This document shows, piece by piece, positions 9,113-18,034 of a DNA stretch of 26,326 nucleotides (within the stretch, counting starts at the first letter, position 1; each line of letters starts with the position of its first letter). The stretch lies in the NCBI GenBank assembly GCA_964428795.1, contig CAYRZL010000032.1:1-26326 (forward strand). The letters are read 5' to 3'. This DNA is from CAYRZL01 sp964428795. GTDB taxonomy: Bacteria > Bacillota > Clostridia > Lachnospirales > Lachnospiraceae. The translations under genes were made by a program, and so were the position numbers. Under the pieces are notes generated by a model that did not search any database, was not told the origin of the DNA, and worked only from the letters and a program-made list of their open reading frames with translations.

Positions 9113-10987
9113 CTAACGGTCAGATTCTGATAATTTCTGCCGGATATTTTCGGCCACTGACTCAGCATCCATATGAAGCTCTGCCAATAACCCGTCCACG
9201 CTGCCATGCTCCACAAAGCAATCCGGAACTGCCACATGAATCATTGATATATTCACATGCTCCTGCTCAAGCATACATGCAACCTGCTGACCGAATCCGC
9301 CCGTATATATATTCTCTTCCATCGTCACAAGAAGTCTGTGATTTTTGGTCGCATCTAAAATACCGGATTTATCCAAAGGCTTCACAAATCTCGCATTGAT
9401 CAACGTCACAGAAATGCCCTCTGTTTTAAGAAGCTCCCTGACCTGCTCCGCTATACGCACCATACTTCCCACTGCAAGTATAGCCACATCATCTCCCCGG
9501 TAAATCAGCTCAGATTTTCCATACTCCACATCTTGGCGATTTTTTTTCAGACCATCATAAGCCTCTCCTCTGGGATAACGAATGGCTACCGGAGCTTTCA
9601 GTTCCAGAGCAAACTTCATCATGTCTGCCAGCTCCCATTTATTTTTGGGCGCCATCACAGTCATATTTGGCATCGTGGACAAATAGGAGAGATCAAAAAT
9701 CCCCTGATGTGTCTCACCGTCCGCTCCAACCAGCCCTGCACGGTCTACTGCAAATATCACCGGCAATTTCTGCATGCAGACATCGATCATGATCTGATCG
9801 TAGGCTCTTTGAAGGAAGGAAGAATAAATAGCCACCACCGGCTTCATCCCACCTGTTGCCAGTCCGGCAGCAAATGTAACCGCATGCTCCTCTGCAATTC
9901 CCACATCGAAAAAACGGTCCGGATAAAGACCCCGAAACCGCTTTAATCCGGTTCCGTCCGCCATGGCCGCAGTGATGGCAACCACCTTCTCATCTACCTC
10001 GCCCAGCTTTTTCATGATCGTAGAAAAAATATCCGTATAGCTGGATTTTGTTTTCTTTTTTTTCGGCTCTCCGGTTTCCACATCAAAAGGACCTACCCCA
10101 TGAAATCTGGACGGATAACGCTGTGCCGGACGATAGCCCATGCCTTTTTTCGTTATCACATGAACCACCACTGCTCCGTTTACCTTCGCCGCTTCCCTGA
10201 AAATCCTGACCATATCCGGTATATTATGCCCATCTACGGGACCTAAATAAGTGACGCCTATATTTTCAAACACCATGCCCGGAATCAAAAGCTGCTTCAG
10301 ACTGCTTTTTGATTTTTGAATCCTCCGCACCACCTTATCACCATAAGGAATCTTGTCCAATGCGGAGTGTACGCCGGACTTAAACTCCTGATATTCCTCA
10401 GAAGTACGCAGGGTAGCCAGATGCTGAGACATACCGCCCACATTCGGAGAGATGGACATATTATTATCGTTCAATACAATAATCAGGTTGGAACGCAGGG
10501 TGGAGGCGTTATTCAAAGCCTCATATGCCATGCCTCCGGTCAATGCCCCATCTCCGATCACAGACACTACCTTGTAATCCTCACCGTTGATCTCTCTTGC
10601 GATAGCAAGTCCAAGTCCTGCCGAAACAGAGGTGGAGCTGTGCCCGGTATCATATGCGTCACATTCACTCTCCGATCGTTTCGGGAAACCACTCATACCG
10701 CCCTGCTGACGCAGTGTTTCAAACCCCTCTTTTCGACCGGTAAGCAGCTTATGTGTATAGGACTGATGCCCCACATCCCAGATGATCTTATCCTCCGGCA
10801 TGGTCAATACCTTGTGTAATGCAAGGGTCAGCTCCACACATCCCAGATTTGAGCCAAGATGACCTCCGGTGACCGCCACCTTTTCAATCAGGAAATCCCT
10901 GATTTCCTGCGCCAGAATATCCAATTTCTCATAAGAAAAGTCTTTGATATCATTCGGATTTCCGATATGATCTAATAAACTGTCCAT
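9113..10987 (-). CDS. dxs: 1-deoxy-D-xylulose-5-phosphate synthase
   Basis: Thiamine-diphosphate enzyme that condenses pyruvate and glyceraldehyde 3-phosphate, the first step of the MEP isoprenoid pathway; 624 aa, full length. The TPP/Mg motif GDGALTGGMAYEALNN begins at 145, the DVGHQSYTHK segment is near 71-80, and the transketolase pyrimidine domain carries VGIAEEHAVTFAAGLA. The C-terminal transketolase domain follows. It starts 2 bp after the ispA stop, so isoprenoid entry and prenyl chain elongation are co-expressed. Confidence 0.98.
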   Translation of the reverse strand: MDSLLDHIGNPNDIKDFSYEKLDILAQEIRDFLIEKVAVTGGHLGSNLGCVELTLALHKVLTMPEDKIIWDVGHQSYTHKLLTGRKEGFETLRQQGGMSGFPKRSESECDAYDTGHSSTSVSAGLGLAIAREINGEDYKVVSVIGDGALTGGMAYEALNNASTLRSNLIIVLNDNNMSISPNVGGMSQHLATLRTSEEYQEFKSGVHSALDKIPYGDKVVRRIQKSKSSLKQLLIPGMVFENIGVTYLGPVDGHNIPDMVRIFREAAKVNGAVVVHVITKKGMGYRPAQRYPSRFHGVGPFDVETGEPKKKKTKSSYTDIFSTIMKKLGEVDEKVVAITAAMADGTGLKRFRGLYPDRFFDVGIAEEHAVTFAAGLATGGMKPVVAIYSSFLQRAYDQIMIDVCMQKLPVIFAVDRAGLVGADGETHQGIFDLSYLSTMPNMTVMAPKNKWELADMMKFALELKAPVAIRYPRGEAYDGLKKNRQDVEYGKSELIYRGDDVAILAVGSMVRIAEQVRELLKTEGISVTLINARFVKPLDKSGILDATKNHRLLVTMEENIYTGGFGQQVACMLEQEHVNISMIHVAVPDCFVEHGSVDGLLAELHMDAESVAENIRQKLSESDR

Positions 10988-10989
10988 CC

Positions 10990-11877
10990 CTATTTCTCCC
11001 GTCCGATCAGGTGTATCAAAAGTGTATTTAAAAACTCATTTCTAACCACCAGAGAAGAAAGACCGGATATTGCCTCCTGTGTGAGACGGGCTGCATCCTT
11101 CTTTGCCTGTTCAACCCCCTCCAGTGTTACATATGTCTCTTTTTCATTTTTATCATCACTGCCGATGGGTTTTCCCAATACCTCCAGGGTACTGGTCACA
11201 TCCAGAATATCATCCTGAATCTGAAATGCCAGCCCCACACAATTTGCAATCCGGGAAATCACCCGCTGCTCATTGGCAGTGGCACCGGCCAGCACCGCAC
11301 CGATCAGCATGGAAGACTCAATCAGCGCTCCGGTCTTCAGACGATAAATGAAATCCAGCTTATCCCGGTCAATATGCTCCCCCTCTGACTCCACATCCAC
11401 CGACTGTCCGCCTACCATACCGTAAATTCCCGCACGCTGTGCGAAAATGCCGAGCGCCTTTGCCAGTCTCGGATTATCCGGTTCCTGCTGTAATGCTCCA
11501 ATGGCTGTCTCATAAGCAAGATTTAAAAGCCCGTCACCCGCAAGAATTGCCATAGCTTCTCCATATACGACATGTGTCGTCTTTTTGCCTCTTCGATACT
11601 CATCGTTATCCATGGCAGGCAGATCATCATGCACCAATGAATAGGTATGAAGCATCTCCATAGCAACCATAAATGGCTCGATAATCTCCGATCTGCCTCC
11701 GAACAACCGATATGTTTCCTGCATCAGCATCGGACGCAGACGTTTACCGCCCACCAATATACTGTAATTCATTGCTTCCAGAAGCGTTTTTTGAAAACCC
11801 TCCTCTTTCGGAAGGTATTTTTTTATTATTGTATCAATCTGTTCTGCCCGAACAGCAATTTCCTCTCTGATCTCCAT
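10990..11877 (-). CDS. ispA: Polyprenyl (farnesyl/geranyl) diphosphate synthase
   Basis: All-alpha trans-prenyltransferase, 295 aa, that extends DMAPP with IPP to a short prenyl diphosphate, most likely farnesyl diphosphate. It shows GGKRLRP (43-49), the first aspartate-rich motif DDLPAMD (84-90), and the second, DDILD (222-226). It lies between xseB (1-bp gap) and dxs (2-bp gap). Product chain length is inferred from family and context only. Confidence 0.95.
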   Translation of the reverse strand: MEIREEIAVRAEQIDTIIKKYLPKEEGFQKTLLEAMNYSILVGGKRLRPMLMQETYRLFGGRSEIIEPFMVAMEMLHTYSLVHDDLPAMDNDEYRRGKKTTHVVYGEAMAILAGDGLLNLAYETAIGALQQEPDNPRLAKALGIFAQRAGIYGMVGGQSVDVESEGEHIDRDKLDFIYRLKTGALIESSMLIGAVLAGATANEQRVISRIANCVGLAFQIQDDILDVTSTLEVLGKPIGSDDKNEKETYVTLEGVEQAKKDAARLTQEAISGLSSLVVRNEFLNTLLIHLIGREK

Positions 11878-11878
11878 G

Positions 11879-12124
11879 CTAGAACTCTGTCAATTCTCCT
11901 TCCCCGGTGATGCACAGCATCTTTTTCTCCACCTGATCCAGTTTTTCATTGCAGGACCGGATCAGCTTCATCCCTTTTTCATACAATGCAAAGGATTCGT
12001 CCAGGCTCACATCCGGCTCACCAAGTCTCCCTATCAGCCCCTCCAGCTCTTCAAAGGACTGCTCCAGTGTGGATTCACTCATAGATTCCTTTCCTGTTTC
12101 CTGTTCTGATTTTATATTTTCCAT
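11879..12124 (-). CDS. xseB: Exodeoxyribonuclease VII small subunit
   Basis: Small helical subunit of exonuclease VII, 81 aa, which assembles with XseA for single-strand DNA degradation in mismatch repair. The conserved core TLEQSFEELEGLIGRLGEPD and SLDESFALYEKGMKLI is clear. It is placed 27 bp after xseA and directly before ispA, the usual order. Confidence 0.95.
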   Translation of the reverse strand: MENIKSEQETGKESMSESTLEQSFEELEGLIGRLGEPDVSLDESFALYEKGMKLIRSCNEKLDQVEKKMLCITGEGELTEF

Positions 12125-12151
12125 CGCTTGCTCATCCCATCTAATCTCAAT

Positions 12152-13366
12152 TTATTTCCGCTCAATCTCAGTCTTTTCTGTTACCTGTGCTGTCAGTCTT
12201 CCTTCCAGCATATGAAGCTGCAGATGATCACCTACCTGTATATCGGAAAACTTTGATACCGGCACGCCATTCTCATCCGTAAGAAAAGCACTGCCCGCCT
12301 GAAGTCTGCGTAGCGGCGAAGCCCCGTCCAACGCAGAAGCATACAGCTCCAGTTGGTGTCGTTTTCTCCGGTATACATCCTGCATTGCCTGCTGCAATCT
12401 GCGGCAAAGCTCATCGCAATACTGCATCTTATCCCGAAGCTGCTGCTCCGGACTTTTCATCCGCAGCCGCAATTCAAACTGTTCCAGCCATGTCCGAAGC
12501 TGTGACAGGCGACGCTCCATACCATGCTGCAGCATATATTTTTTCTCATCCAGTTCACCGTACACTTTCTGTATATCAAATACTGCCAGCTCCGCTGCCG
12601 CCGAAGGCGTCGGTGCACGCAGATCAGCCACATAATCTGCTATCGTCGTATCTGTCTCATGTCCCACTGCCGAAATGATCGGAGTGCGGCACTCGAAAAT
12701 CGCTCTCGCAACAGGCTCCGTATTAAAAGCCCACAAATCTTCTATGGAGCCTCCGCCGCGGCCTACGATCATCACATCTACTCCGAGCTGGTCCAATGTA
12801 CGAATTCCCTGAACGATACTGGCCGGCGCATCTTCTCCCTGCACCAAAGCCGGATATAAGATCAACTGGACATAAGGATTTCTCCGTGCTGAAATATTCT
12901 GTATATCACGCACAGCCGCTCCGGTTGGAGCTGTCACCACGCCAATGCGCCTCGCATATTTGGGAATGGGCTGCTTATACGCAGCATCAAACATGCCCAT
13001 TTCCAATAATTCCTGCTTTAACTGCTCATACTGCCGAAACAGCGCTCCGAGACCTTCCAAAAAAATCTCAGAAGCATACAACTGATACTTTCCGTCACGC
13101 TCATATACACGCACGCTTCCGACAACAACTACGTTGTCCCCTTCCCTCATGGAAAACTTCAGACCGGAGGCTCTGCTGCCGGAAAACATAATTGCCGATA
13201 ACGTACCGCCTGCATCCTTCAACGTAAAATAAATATGTCCCGATGAATGATATTTGCAATTCGATACCTCACCCCTGACAGCGATCCGTTTCAGCATAAA
13301 ATCCTGAGCAAACATGTTTTTAATATACTGGTTTACCTGTTCTACGCTATAAATATTCTGTCTCAT
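12152..13366 (-). CDS. xseA: Exodeoxyribonuclease VII large subunit
   Basis: Catalytic subunit of exonuclease VII, 404 aa. It has an N-terminal OB-fold (about 1-100, RGEVSNCKYHSSGHIYFTLK), then the catalytic domain with GVVTAPTGAAVRDI, VGRGGGSIEDLWAFN and SAVGHETDTTIADYVADLRA, and then a coiled-coil region that binds XseB. Its ATG overlaps the nusB stop (ATGA), so translation is coupled. folD, which sits between nusB and xseA in Bacillus, is absent here. Confidence 0.97.
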   Translation of the reverse strand: MRQNIYSVEQVNQYIKNMFAQDFMLKRIAVRGEVSNCKYHSSGHIYFTLKDAGGTLSAIMFSGSRASGLKFSMREGDNVVVVGSVRVYERDGKYQLYASEIFLEGLGALFRQYEQLKQELLEMGMFDAAYKQPIPKYARRIGVVTAPTGAAVRDIQNISARRNPYVQLILYPALVQGEDAPASIVQGIRTLDQLGVDVMIVGRGGGSIEDLWAFNTEPVARAIFECRTPIISAVGHETDTTIADYVADLRAPTPSAAAELAVFDIQKVYGELDEKKYMLQHGMERRLSQLRTWLEQFELRLRMKSPEQQLRDKMQYCDELCRRLQQAMQDVYRRKRHQLELYASALDGASPLRRLQAGSAFLTDENGVPVSKFSDIQVGDHLQLHMLEGRLTAQVTEKTEIERK

Positions 13367-13782
13367 AATACTTTTGCCAACACACCATTTACAAAAGATG
13401 TTGAGTCATCCGTACCGTATTTCTTTGCAAGAGTCACAGCCTCATTCACCGCAACGCGCCCCGGTATATCATCATCATACAAAATTTCATATACACCAAG
13501 CCGGATGATCGTCAGATCCACTTTCGCCATACGGCTGGTCTTCCAGCCTGTCGTCATATCATTTATCTTTGCATCAATTTCTTCCAGATGCTCCATCACT
13601 CTATGCACTTTATTCTGAATATATAAAAGCGACTCCTCATCCGCCTCAAAAGACGCATGCATCACATTTTGTCTCAACCCATCCAGAAACAGCTCTTCCT
13701 GCTCTGCCACCTGATCTTCCGGATAAAAATTCAGGCGGAACAACATATGAAAAATCTGTTCCCTAATTTCTCGTCTTGTCAT
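13363..13782 (-). CDS. nusB: Transcription antitermination factor NusB
   Basis: Helical RNA-binding factor that with NusE binds boxA for rRNA antitermination, 139 aa from the chosen start. It shows MTRREIREQIFHMLFRLNFY at the N-terminus and the family signature VAVNEAVTLAKKYGTDDSTSFVNGVLAKVL at its end (residues about 110-139). The frame is open 15 codons further, but the ATG at 13782 has GGAGG five bases upstream and matches the family start. It lies after yqhY behind a hairpin that may act as an attenuator. Confidence 0.95.
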   Translation of the reverse strand: MTRREIREQIFHMLFRLNFYPEDQVAEQEELFLDGLRQNVMHASFEADEESLLYIQNKVHRVMEHLEEIDAKINDMTTGWKTSRMAKVDLTIIRLGVYEILYDDDIPGRVAVNEAVTLAKKYGTDDSTSFVNGVLAKVL

Positions 13783-13797
13783 TTGAACCTCCATGAT

Positions 13798-13824
13798 AAG
13801 AAAAGGGTGTCTCAGCGACACCCT
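13798..13824 (-). terminator. Hairpin between yqhY and nusB, possible attenuator
   Basis: An 8-bp perfect stem (13804-13811 with 13817-13824) lies just after the yqhY stop and is followed on the minus strand by a short T-rich run. Since nusB begins 22 bp later without an obvious promoter of its own, it is probably a leaky terminator or attenuator that lowers downstream expression relative to yqhY. Confidence 0.6.
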
Positions 13825-13829
13825 CATAT

Positions 13830-14207
13830 TTATTCCTGCTCGCCCATGTCCACACCGGCAATACGCACATTTATATCTGACACTTCCAATCCGGTCATTG
13901 TCTCAATGGCTGTCTTTACTTTTTCCTGAACTGCCTCAGAAACGGATGGAATCGAATATCCGTAGGAAATGTGCAGTACCAGATCCACACTTACGACCTG
14001 ATCGACGATTTCGACTTTGACACCCTTTGACAAAACCTTCATGCCAAGGCGGCTGATAATTTCATTCGTGATATTATTGCCAAGAAATGCTACACCTTCC
14101 ACTTCTGTGGCTGCCAGACCTGCAATAATGCTGACTACCTCATCCGCGATCTGGATTTGTCCCAAACTGTCTTCTTTTATCTTATACGCTTTTCTATCTT
14201 CAGCCAT
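13830..14207 (-). CDS. yqhY: Asp23/Gls24 family protein (YqhY-like)
   Basis: Small cytoplasmic protein of the alkaline-shock/Gls24 family, 125 aa from ATG 14207, which has AGGAGG with ideal spacing. The conserved core is GQIQIADEVVSIIAGLAATEVEGV, here residues about 15-38, then the C-terminal half with YGYSIPSVSEAVQEKVK and GLEVSDINVRIAGVD. In Bacillus the paralog YqhY is encoded next to nusB and affects control of acetyl-CoA carboxylase. Here the accBC genes are not adjacent. The frame is open a further 23 codons upstream, without family similarity. Confidence 0.93.
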   Translation of the reverse strand: MAEDRKAYKIKEDSLGQIQIADEVVSIIAGLAATEVEGVAFLGNNITNEIISRLGMKVLSKGVKVEIVDQVVSVDLVLHISYGYSIPSVSEAVQEKVKTAIETMTGLEVSDINVRIAGVDMGEQE

Positions 14208-14285
14208 TATTTTCCTCCTGCCAATTATATCTTTATTCTGAACGAAAAGAAATCTCCACCTCAGGTTTCTCATCATCCGTTATAC

Positions 14286-15719
14286 TCACATAAGTATATC
14301 ATAAATATTTAATGAAATCAATGAAATACCTGCTGAAATAATGACCATATAAATAGGTCTGATCCCGGTTTTGTGCTTCATACACAGATTCAGCACAAAA
14401 ATACCTGCACTAAGCAAAAGAACTACAGCCAGAGAGCCGGAATCTCCCTGTCCTATGCTCATGTTCTGATAAACCATGGAAACACATACACTCAGCAGCA
14501 GTCCCGTTACAATAGGACGTATCGCCAGCTTGATCAGACGAAACACTTCCAACGTTTCAAATCTCTCGTAGATATATGCCACCGCTGCTGCTGTACCGCC
14601 GGAAGCTGCTACACCTGACGCAAAACCGCCTAAAGCAAGCATATACCCGGTACCTGGACCGCCGACACGATCTCCCATAACAAAACCGACACCCGATAAC
14701 ACTTTGCACAAAATTGATCCCGGCAATGCATTTGCGACCACCACAACATTCTGATAAAAATCCTGATATGACACCATATTTGTATCCACAAACATACCAT
14801 CAGCCAGCGCCAGATATGCATCCCCACCGCCAAAAGACAGAAATGTGGATATCACACCATTCCAAATAAACTGCAATGTATCCGGGAACAGGAAAAATGC
14901 AGGTATACAAAGCAGGAGCAAAAAAATGCACCAGCCCGCAACCTCACCTGCCACACGCTTCAATGTACGGAATTTAAATTGCATACGCCCCTTCATGCTT
15001 CGAAATAAGCCATAGCATCCCAGAATAATCATGATAAACCGAAGCGCCCACTTTACTCCATCACTTTGAATGAGATGTACCTTCCCCACACAGAGCAGAT
15101 ACGGAACGATCAGACAGCCGCACACGATCAAATTGAGCGGTTTTAGCTTTCCTCTCGTGTAAAAAATTGCAAAAAATGTGATCATCAGCATATTCACCGT
15201 GGATATATCAAACAAAGGCGTCGCATCTATTCCCAATACCTGAAACATTTCTGTCCCGCTTGTCAGCCAAAACACCACAAGAACAGCAAGCAGTCCCCAC
15301 CGAAACGTCTTGTTCTCCTTACATTCCTGCAGGGTTCCTCTTGTGTACTCTATCAGCATGAAGATAATATACGCTGTCACACCCGCAGAAGCAAACATGA
15401 TCTGACTGAGCACTGCCATACCGGACATCCGGATCAACGATACAAGGAGTACGGTCAGCAATGCACCCGGCAGAGCCATCATCACTGCCGACAGAATCAT
15501 ACCCTTCACTCCGCTGACTTTGCTTCCTATCACAGCCGCAATTTCCACCGGAAGCGCCCCCGGCGTGATATTTGCCACAAGGACAGCCTTGTTAAATTCT
15601 TCCTCATCTATCAAATTTTCCTCTTTGACAACAGCCTCCTCAATTACGGGAATGAGGGCCGTTCCGCCGCCGAAACCGAAAAACCCGATTTTCAGCATTA
15701 CAGATAACAATTTTTTCAT
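14286..15719 (-). CDS. chrA: Two-domain ChrA-type (chromate) transporter
   Basis: Polytopic membrane protein of the CHR superfamily, 477 aa, made of two fused homologous halves. The N-terminal half carries FGFGGG (14-19) and the NITPGALPVE motif. The C-terminal half carries the repeat FLSFGGGDA (293-301) and VVANALPGSIL. About ten or more hydrophobic segments are visible. Family members export chromate by proton-coupled exchange in some bacteria, but many anaerobe homologues have no proven substrate. No chromate regulator is beside it. It lies between tcdA and yqhY, all on the same strand, with a 98-bp upstream gap that holds a plausible promoter. Confidence 0.88.
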   Translation of the reverse strand: MKKLLSVMLKIGFFGFGGGTALIPVIEEAVVKEENLIDEEEFNKAVLVANITPGALPVEIAAVIGSKVSGVKGMILSAVMMALPGALLTVLLVSLIRMSGMAVLSQIMFASAGVTAYIIFMLIEYTRGTLQECKENKTFRWGLLAVLVVFWLTSGTEMFQVLGIDATPLFDISTVNMLMITFFAIFYTRGKLKPLNLIVCGCLIVPYLLCVGKVHLIQSDGVKWALRFIMIILGCYGLFRSMKGRMQFKFRTLKRVAGEVAGWCIFLLLLCIPAFFLFPDTLQFIWNGVISTFLSFGGGDAYLALADGMFVDTNMVSYQDFYQNVVVVANALPGSILCKVLSGVGFVMGDRVGGPGTGYMLALGGFASGVAASGGTAAAVAYIYERFETLEVFRLIKLAIRPIVTGLLLSVCVSMVYQNMSIGQGDSGSLAVVLLLSAGIFVLNLCMKHKTGIRPIYMVIISAGISLISLNIYDILM

Positions 15720-15817
15720 TTTTCTTCCTACTTCAACTTGTACATCATCTGATACATTATCTTATAGATATTACTATAAAATAAGCATAAATTCAAGAAT
15801 ATTGACAAGAAAGAAAC

Positions 15818-16573
15818 CTATTTATCCATAATATCTTTAATAACTTCTCCCGCTATAATAAGTCCTGCCACAGACGGCACAAAAGCAACACTTCCCGGAA
15901 TATCTCTTCTCTCAGTGCATTTGTGCTTTGCACCGGGAGGACAAATACAGTTCGTTCTGCAGCTTATGCTCATATCCTCCAAAGGTTTAACCGTCTTCTC
16001 CGTAGAATACACAACCTTTAATTTCCTGATTCCCCTTTTTTTGCATTCACGACGCATTACTTTCGCCAGCGGACACATAGTTGTTTTATATATATCTGCC
16101 ACCTGAATTTTTGTCGGGTCTAATTTATTTCCCGCACCCATACAACTGATCACCGACACATTTTTTTCCTTTGCCTGCACAATTATTTCCAATTTTGCAG
16201 TAACAGTATCTACCGCGTCAACCACATAGGAATACTCACTGAAATCAAATTCATGGGCATTTTCCGGCAGATAAAAGCATCTTCTCACTTCCACTTCCGC
16301 GTCCGGGTTTATTTCCAATATACGGTCACGCATGACCTGGGCTTTGTATTGCCCCACGGTCTTTCTCGTGGCAATGATCTGTCTGTTAATATTGGTAAGA
16401 CACACTTTATCATCATCAACTAATACAAAGGAACCGATTCCCGTTCTCGCCAGCGCTTCCGCAACATATCCGCCTACTCCTCCTATGCCGAAAATTGCCA
16501 CCTTCGCCTGGAAAATTTTTTTCATATTATCTTCACCCAATAATAATTGGCTTCTTGAAAACTGATTTAACAT
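15818..16573 (-). CDS. tcdA: tRNA threonylcarbamoyladenosine dehydratase (TcdA/CsdL), E1-like
   Basis: ThiF/E1-superfamily ATP-dependent enzyme, 251 aa, which cyclises t6A at tRNA position 37. It shows QFSRSQLLLG at the N-terminus, the nucleotide-binding GIGGVGG (30-35), DDDKVCLTNINRQ (53-65) and DAVDTV. About residues 205-219 contain a cysteine cluster, CRTNCICPPG with a further Cys near 219, which E. coli TcdA lacks and which may bind metal. Its ATG overlaps the ttcA-like gene's stop (16567-16573), so the two are translationally coupled. The E1-like enzyme is probably fed by neighbouring sulfur or tRNA chemistry, as csdL is with csdA in E. coli. Confidence 0.9.
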   Translation of the reverse strand: MLNQFSRSQLLLGEDNMKKIFQAKVAIFGIGGVGGYVAEALARTGIGSFVLVDDDKVCLTNINRQIIATRKTVGQYKAQVMRDRILEINPDAEVEVRRCFYLPENAHEFDFSEYSYVVDAVDTVTAKLEIIVQAKEKNVSVISCMGAGNKLDPTKIQVADIYKTTMCPLAKVMRRECKKRGIRKLKVVYSTEKTVKPLEDMSISCRTNCICPPGAKHKCTERRDIPGSVAFVPSVAGLIIAGEVIKDIMDK

Positions 16574-17736
16574 TCATAATCCTCCAGAAAATGATGCTTT
16601 ACACCATCCTTTTTATATGCAATCACCGTACTTAGATTTACATTCTCCACACTTTTAAAAATATTACTTTCCACAAATGGATTTGTTTTCTTAAGCTCCC
16701 GTATCAGCTTTTTTACTTCCAGTCTCTTGGAATTGCTCTGTCCATCCGCCTGACAGGAGGAGCAGGTATCCGTAAACTTGCATGCGCACTGAATAAAATG
16801 CAGATCATTGGCATCCCTCCAGGTTTTAATATCATCCTCCCTGATCAGATACAGAGGACGAATCAGCTCCATTCCCTCAAAATTCGTACTGTGGAGCTTC
16901 GGCATCATAGTCTGCATCTGCGCTCCATAGAGCATCCCCATAAGAATGGTTTCAATTACATCGTCATAATGATGTCCCAGTGCGATTTTATTACATCCAA
17001 GCTCCTTTGCCTTACTGTACAGGTGGCCTCTTCGCATTCTGGCACACAGATAACAGGGTGATTTTTCAATATGGTATACCGACTCAAATATATCCGACTT
17101 AAATATGGTAATGGGGATATTCAGTTTATCTGCATTATTCTCTATCACTTTTCTGTTCTCCGGGCTGTATCCCGGATCCATCACGAGAAATTGAACATCA
17201 AATTCAAACTTATTATGCCTTTTTAATTCCTGAAACAGCTTTGCCATCAGCATGGAATCCTTACCACCGGATATGCATACTGCGATCCTGTCCCCTTCCT
17301 TTACCAATTCATATTCATTAAGAGCCTTTGCAAATTTAGACCATATACTCTTATGAAATCTTTTCCGAATGCTTTTCTCAACTTCACTGCAAAAAGTTTC
17401 CTTATTACCAACGCTCTCTTCCTGCTCCATAACCCTCATTAACCATGTTATATATCCGCCTTTAAGACTGTATGCCTCAATCCCTTCTTGCCATAATATT
17501 TTTACTGCCTCCGCGCTGGCTTCTCCCTTCTTGCAATAGGCAACAACTCTTTTTCCCTGAAGTTCGGACAATCTGTCTTTTAAGTGGTCCAATGGGATAT
17601 GTACGGCATCCGGCAAATGTCCGTAAGCATAAGACATTTCATCCCTTACATCGACCAAAATATAACTGTTTTTCTCCCAGGAGAATAATTCAGACATGGT
17701 TATTTCCTGACAGAATGTATCTTCCCTGTTATCCAT
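16567..17736 (-). CDS. Rhodanese-TtcA fusion, tRNA-thiolation-like PP-loop ATPase
   Basis: A 389-aa two-domain protein. An N-terminal rhodanese domain (about 12-105) carries DVRDEMSYAYGHLPDAVHIP and the active-site loop with Cys68 (AYCKKGEAS). A TtcA-like N-type ATP-pyrophosphatase follows, with SGGKDS at 156-161, a CYLC pair at 228-231 and further cysteines at 317, 319, 325 and 328. TtcA makes 2-thiocytidine at tRNA position 32 and carries an Fe-S cluster bound by CxxC plus one more Cys. The fused rhodanese would supply persulfide sulfur in cis. It overlaps tcdA by 7 bp and has its own promoter and AAGGAG site. Whether C32 is the target is inference. Confidence 0.88.
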   Translation of the reverse strand: MDNREDTFCQEITMSELFSWEKNSYILVDVRDEMSYAYGHLPDAVHIPLDHLKDRLSELQGKRVVAYCKKGEASAEAVKILWQEGIEAYSLKGGYITWLMRVMEQEESVGNKETFCSEVEKSIRKRFHKSIWSKFAKALNEYELVKEGDRIAVCISGGKDSMLMAKLFQELKRHNKFEFDVQFLVMDPGYSPENRKVIENNADKLNIPITIFKSDIFESVYHIEKSPCYLCARMRRGHLYSKAKELGCNKIALGHHYDDVIETILMGMLYGAQMQTMMPKLHSTNFEGMELIRPLYLIREDDIKTWRDANDLHFIQCACKFTDTCSSCQADGQSNSKRLEVKKLIRELKKTNPFVESNIFKSVENVNLSTVIAYKKDGVKHHFLEDYEC

Positions 17737-17790
17737 TTATAAACTCCTTCTTTCACTTCTTAATCCATTACCTCTTAGATTGTCTTTCCT

Positions 17791-17819
17791 ATTATACCTA
17801 TCTTTTTAATGGGTTTCAA
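17791..17819 (-). promoter_or_regulatory. Promoter of the rhodanese-TtcA/tcdA operon
   Basis: On the minus strand a TTGAAA (17814-17819) and TATAAT (17791-17796) box are separated by 17 bp, upstream of AAGGAG and the ATG at 17736. It fits a housekeeping promoter. Confidence 0.7.
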
Positions 17820-18005
17820 TACTATTTTTCTATTCCCAATCACAAAGTAATTTCCTTTTGGATATTTTACTTGTCTACTTGACAAGGTGCTGATATACCT
17901 GTTTCCGGCTCTGTTGCTTTTTATATATAAATTCTGGACTTGGTCAAAGCTAAAATTGGGGAACATTTTGACATACTTTTTCACGAAGAAGTTTCCTGAT
18001 TTGTA
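17820..18005. other. Intergenic region with no gene recognised
   Basis: The stretch between the ttcA promoter and the Fic promoter is AT-rich and has no recognisable gene on either strand. An 82-codon open frame on the minus strand has no family features. It holds a short hairpin (CTTGTC...GACAAG, about 17870-17887) and a TTGGGGAACA motif (17956-17965) that matches half-sites of the Fic operator. Confidence 0.6.
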
Positions 18006-18034
18006 TTGAATATTGGGGAGCATTGTAATATAAT
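18006..18034 (+). promoter_or_regulatory. Promoter of the Fic-fold gene
   Basis: TTGAAT (18006-18011) and TATAAT (18029-18034) are spaced by 17 bp on the plus strand. The -10 element lies in the centre of a large inverted repeat (18013-18056), so repressor binding would block it directly. Confidence 0.7.

Noticed and set aside
17775..18023. 82-codon open frame on the minus strand upstream of ttcA
   Set aside because: It covers two promoters, has no ribosome site and no recognisable motif.
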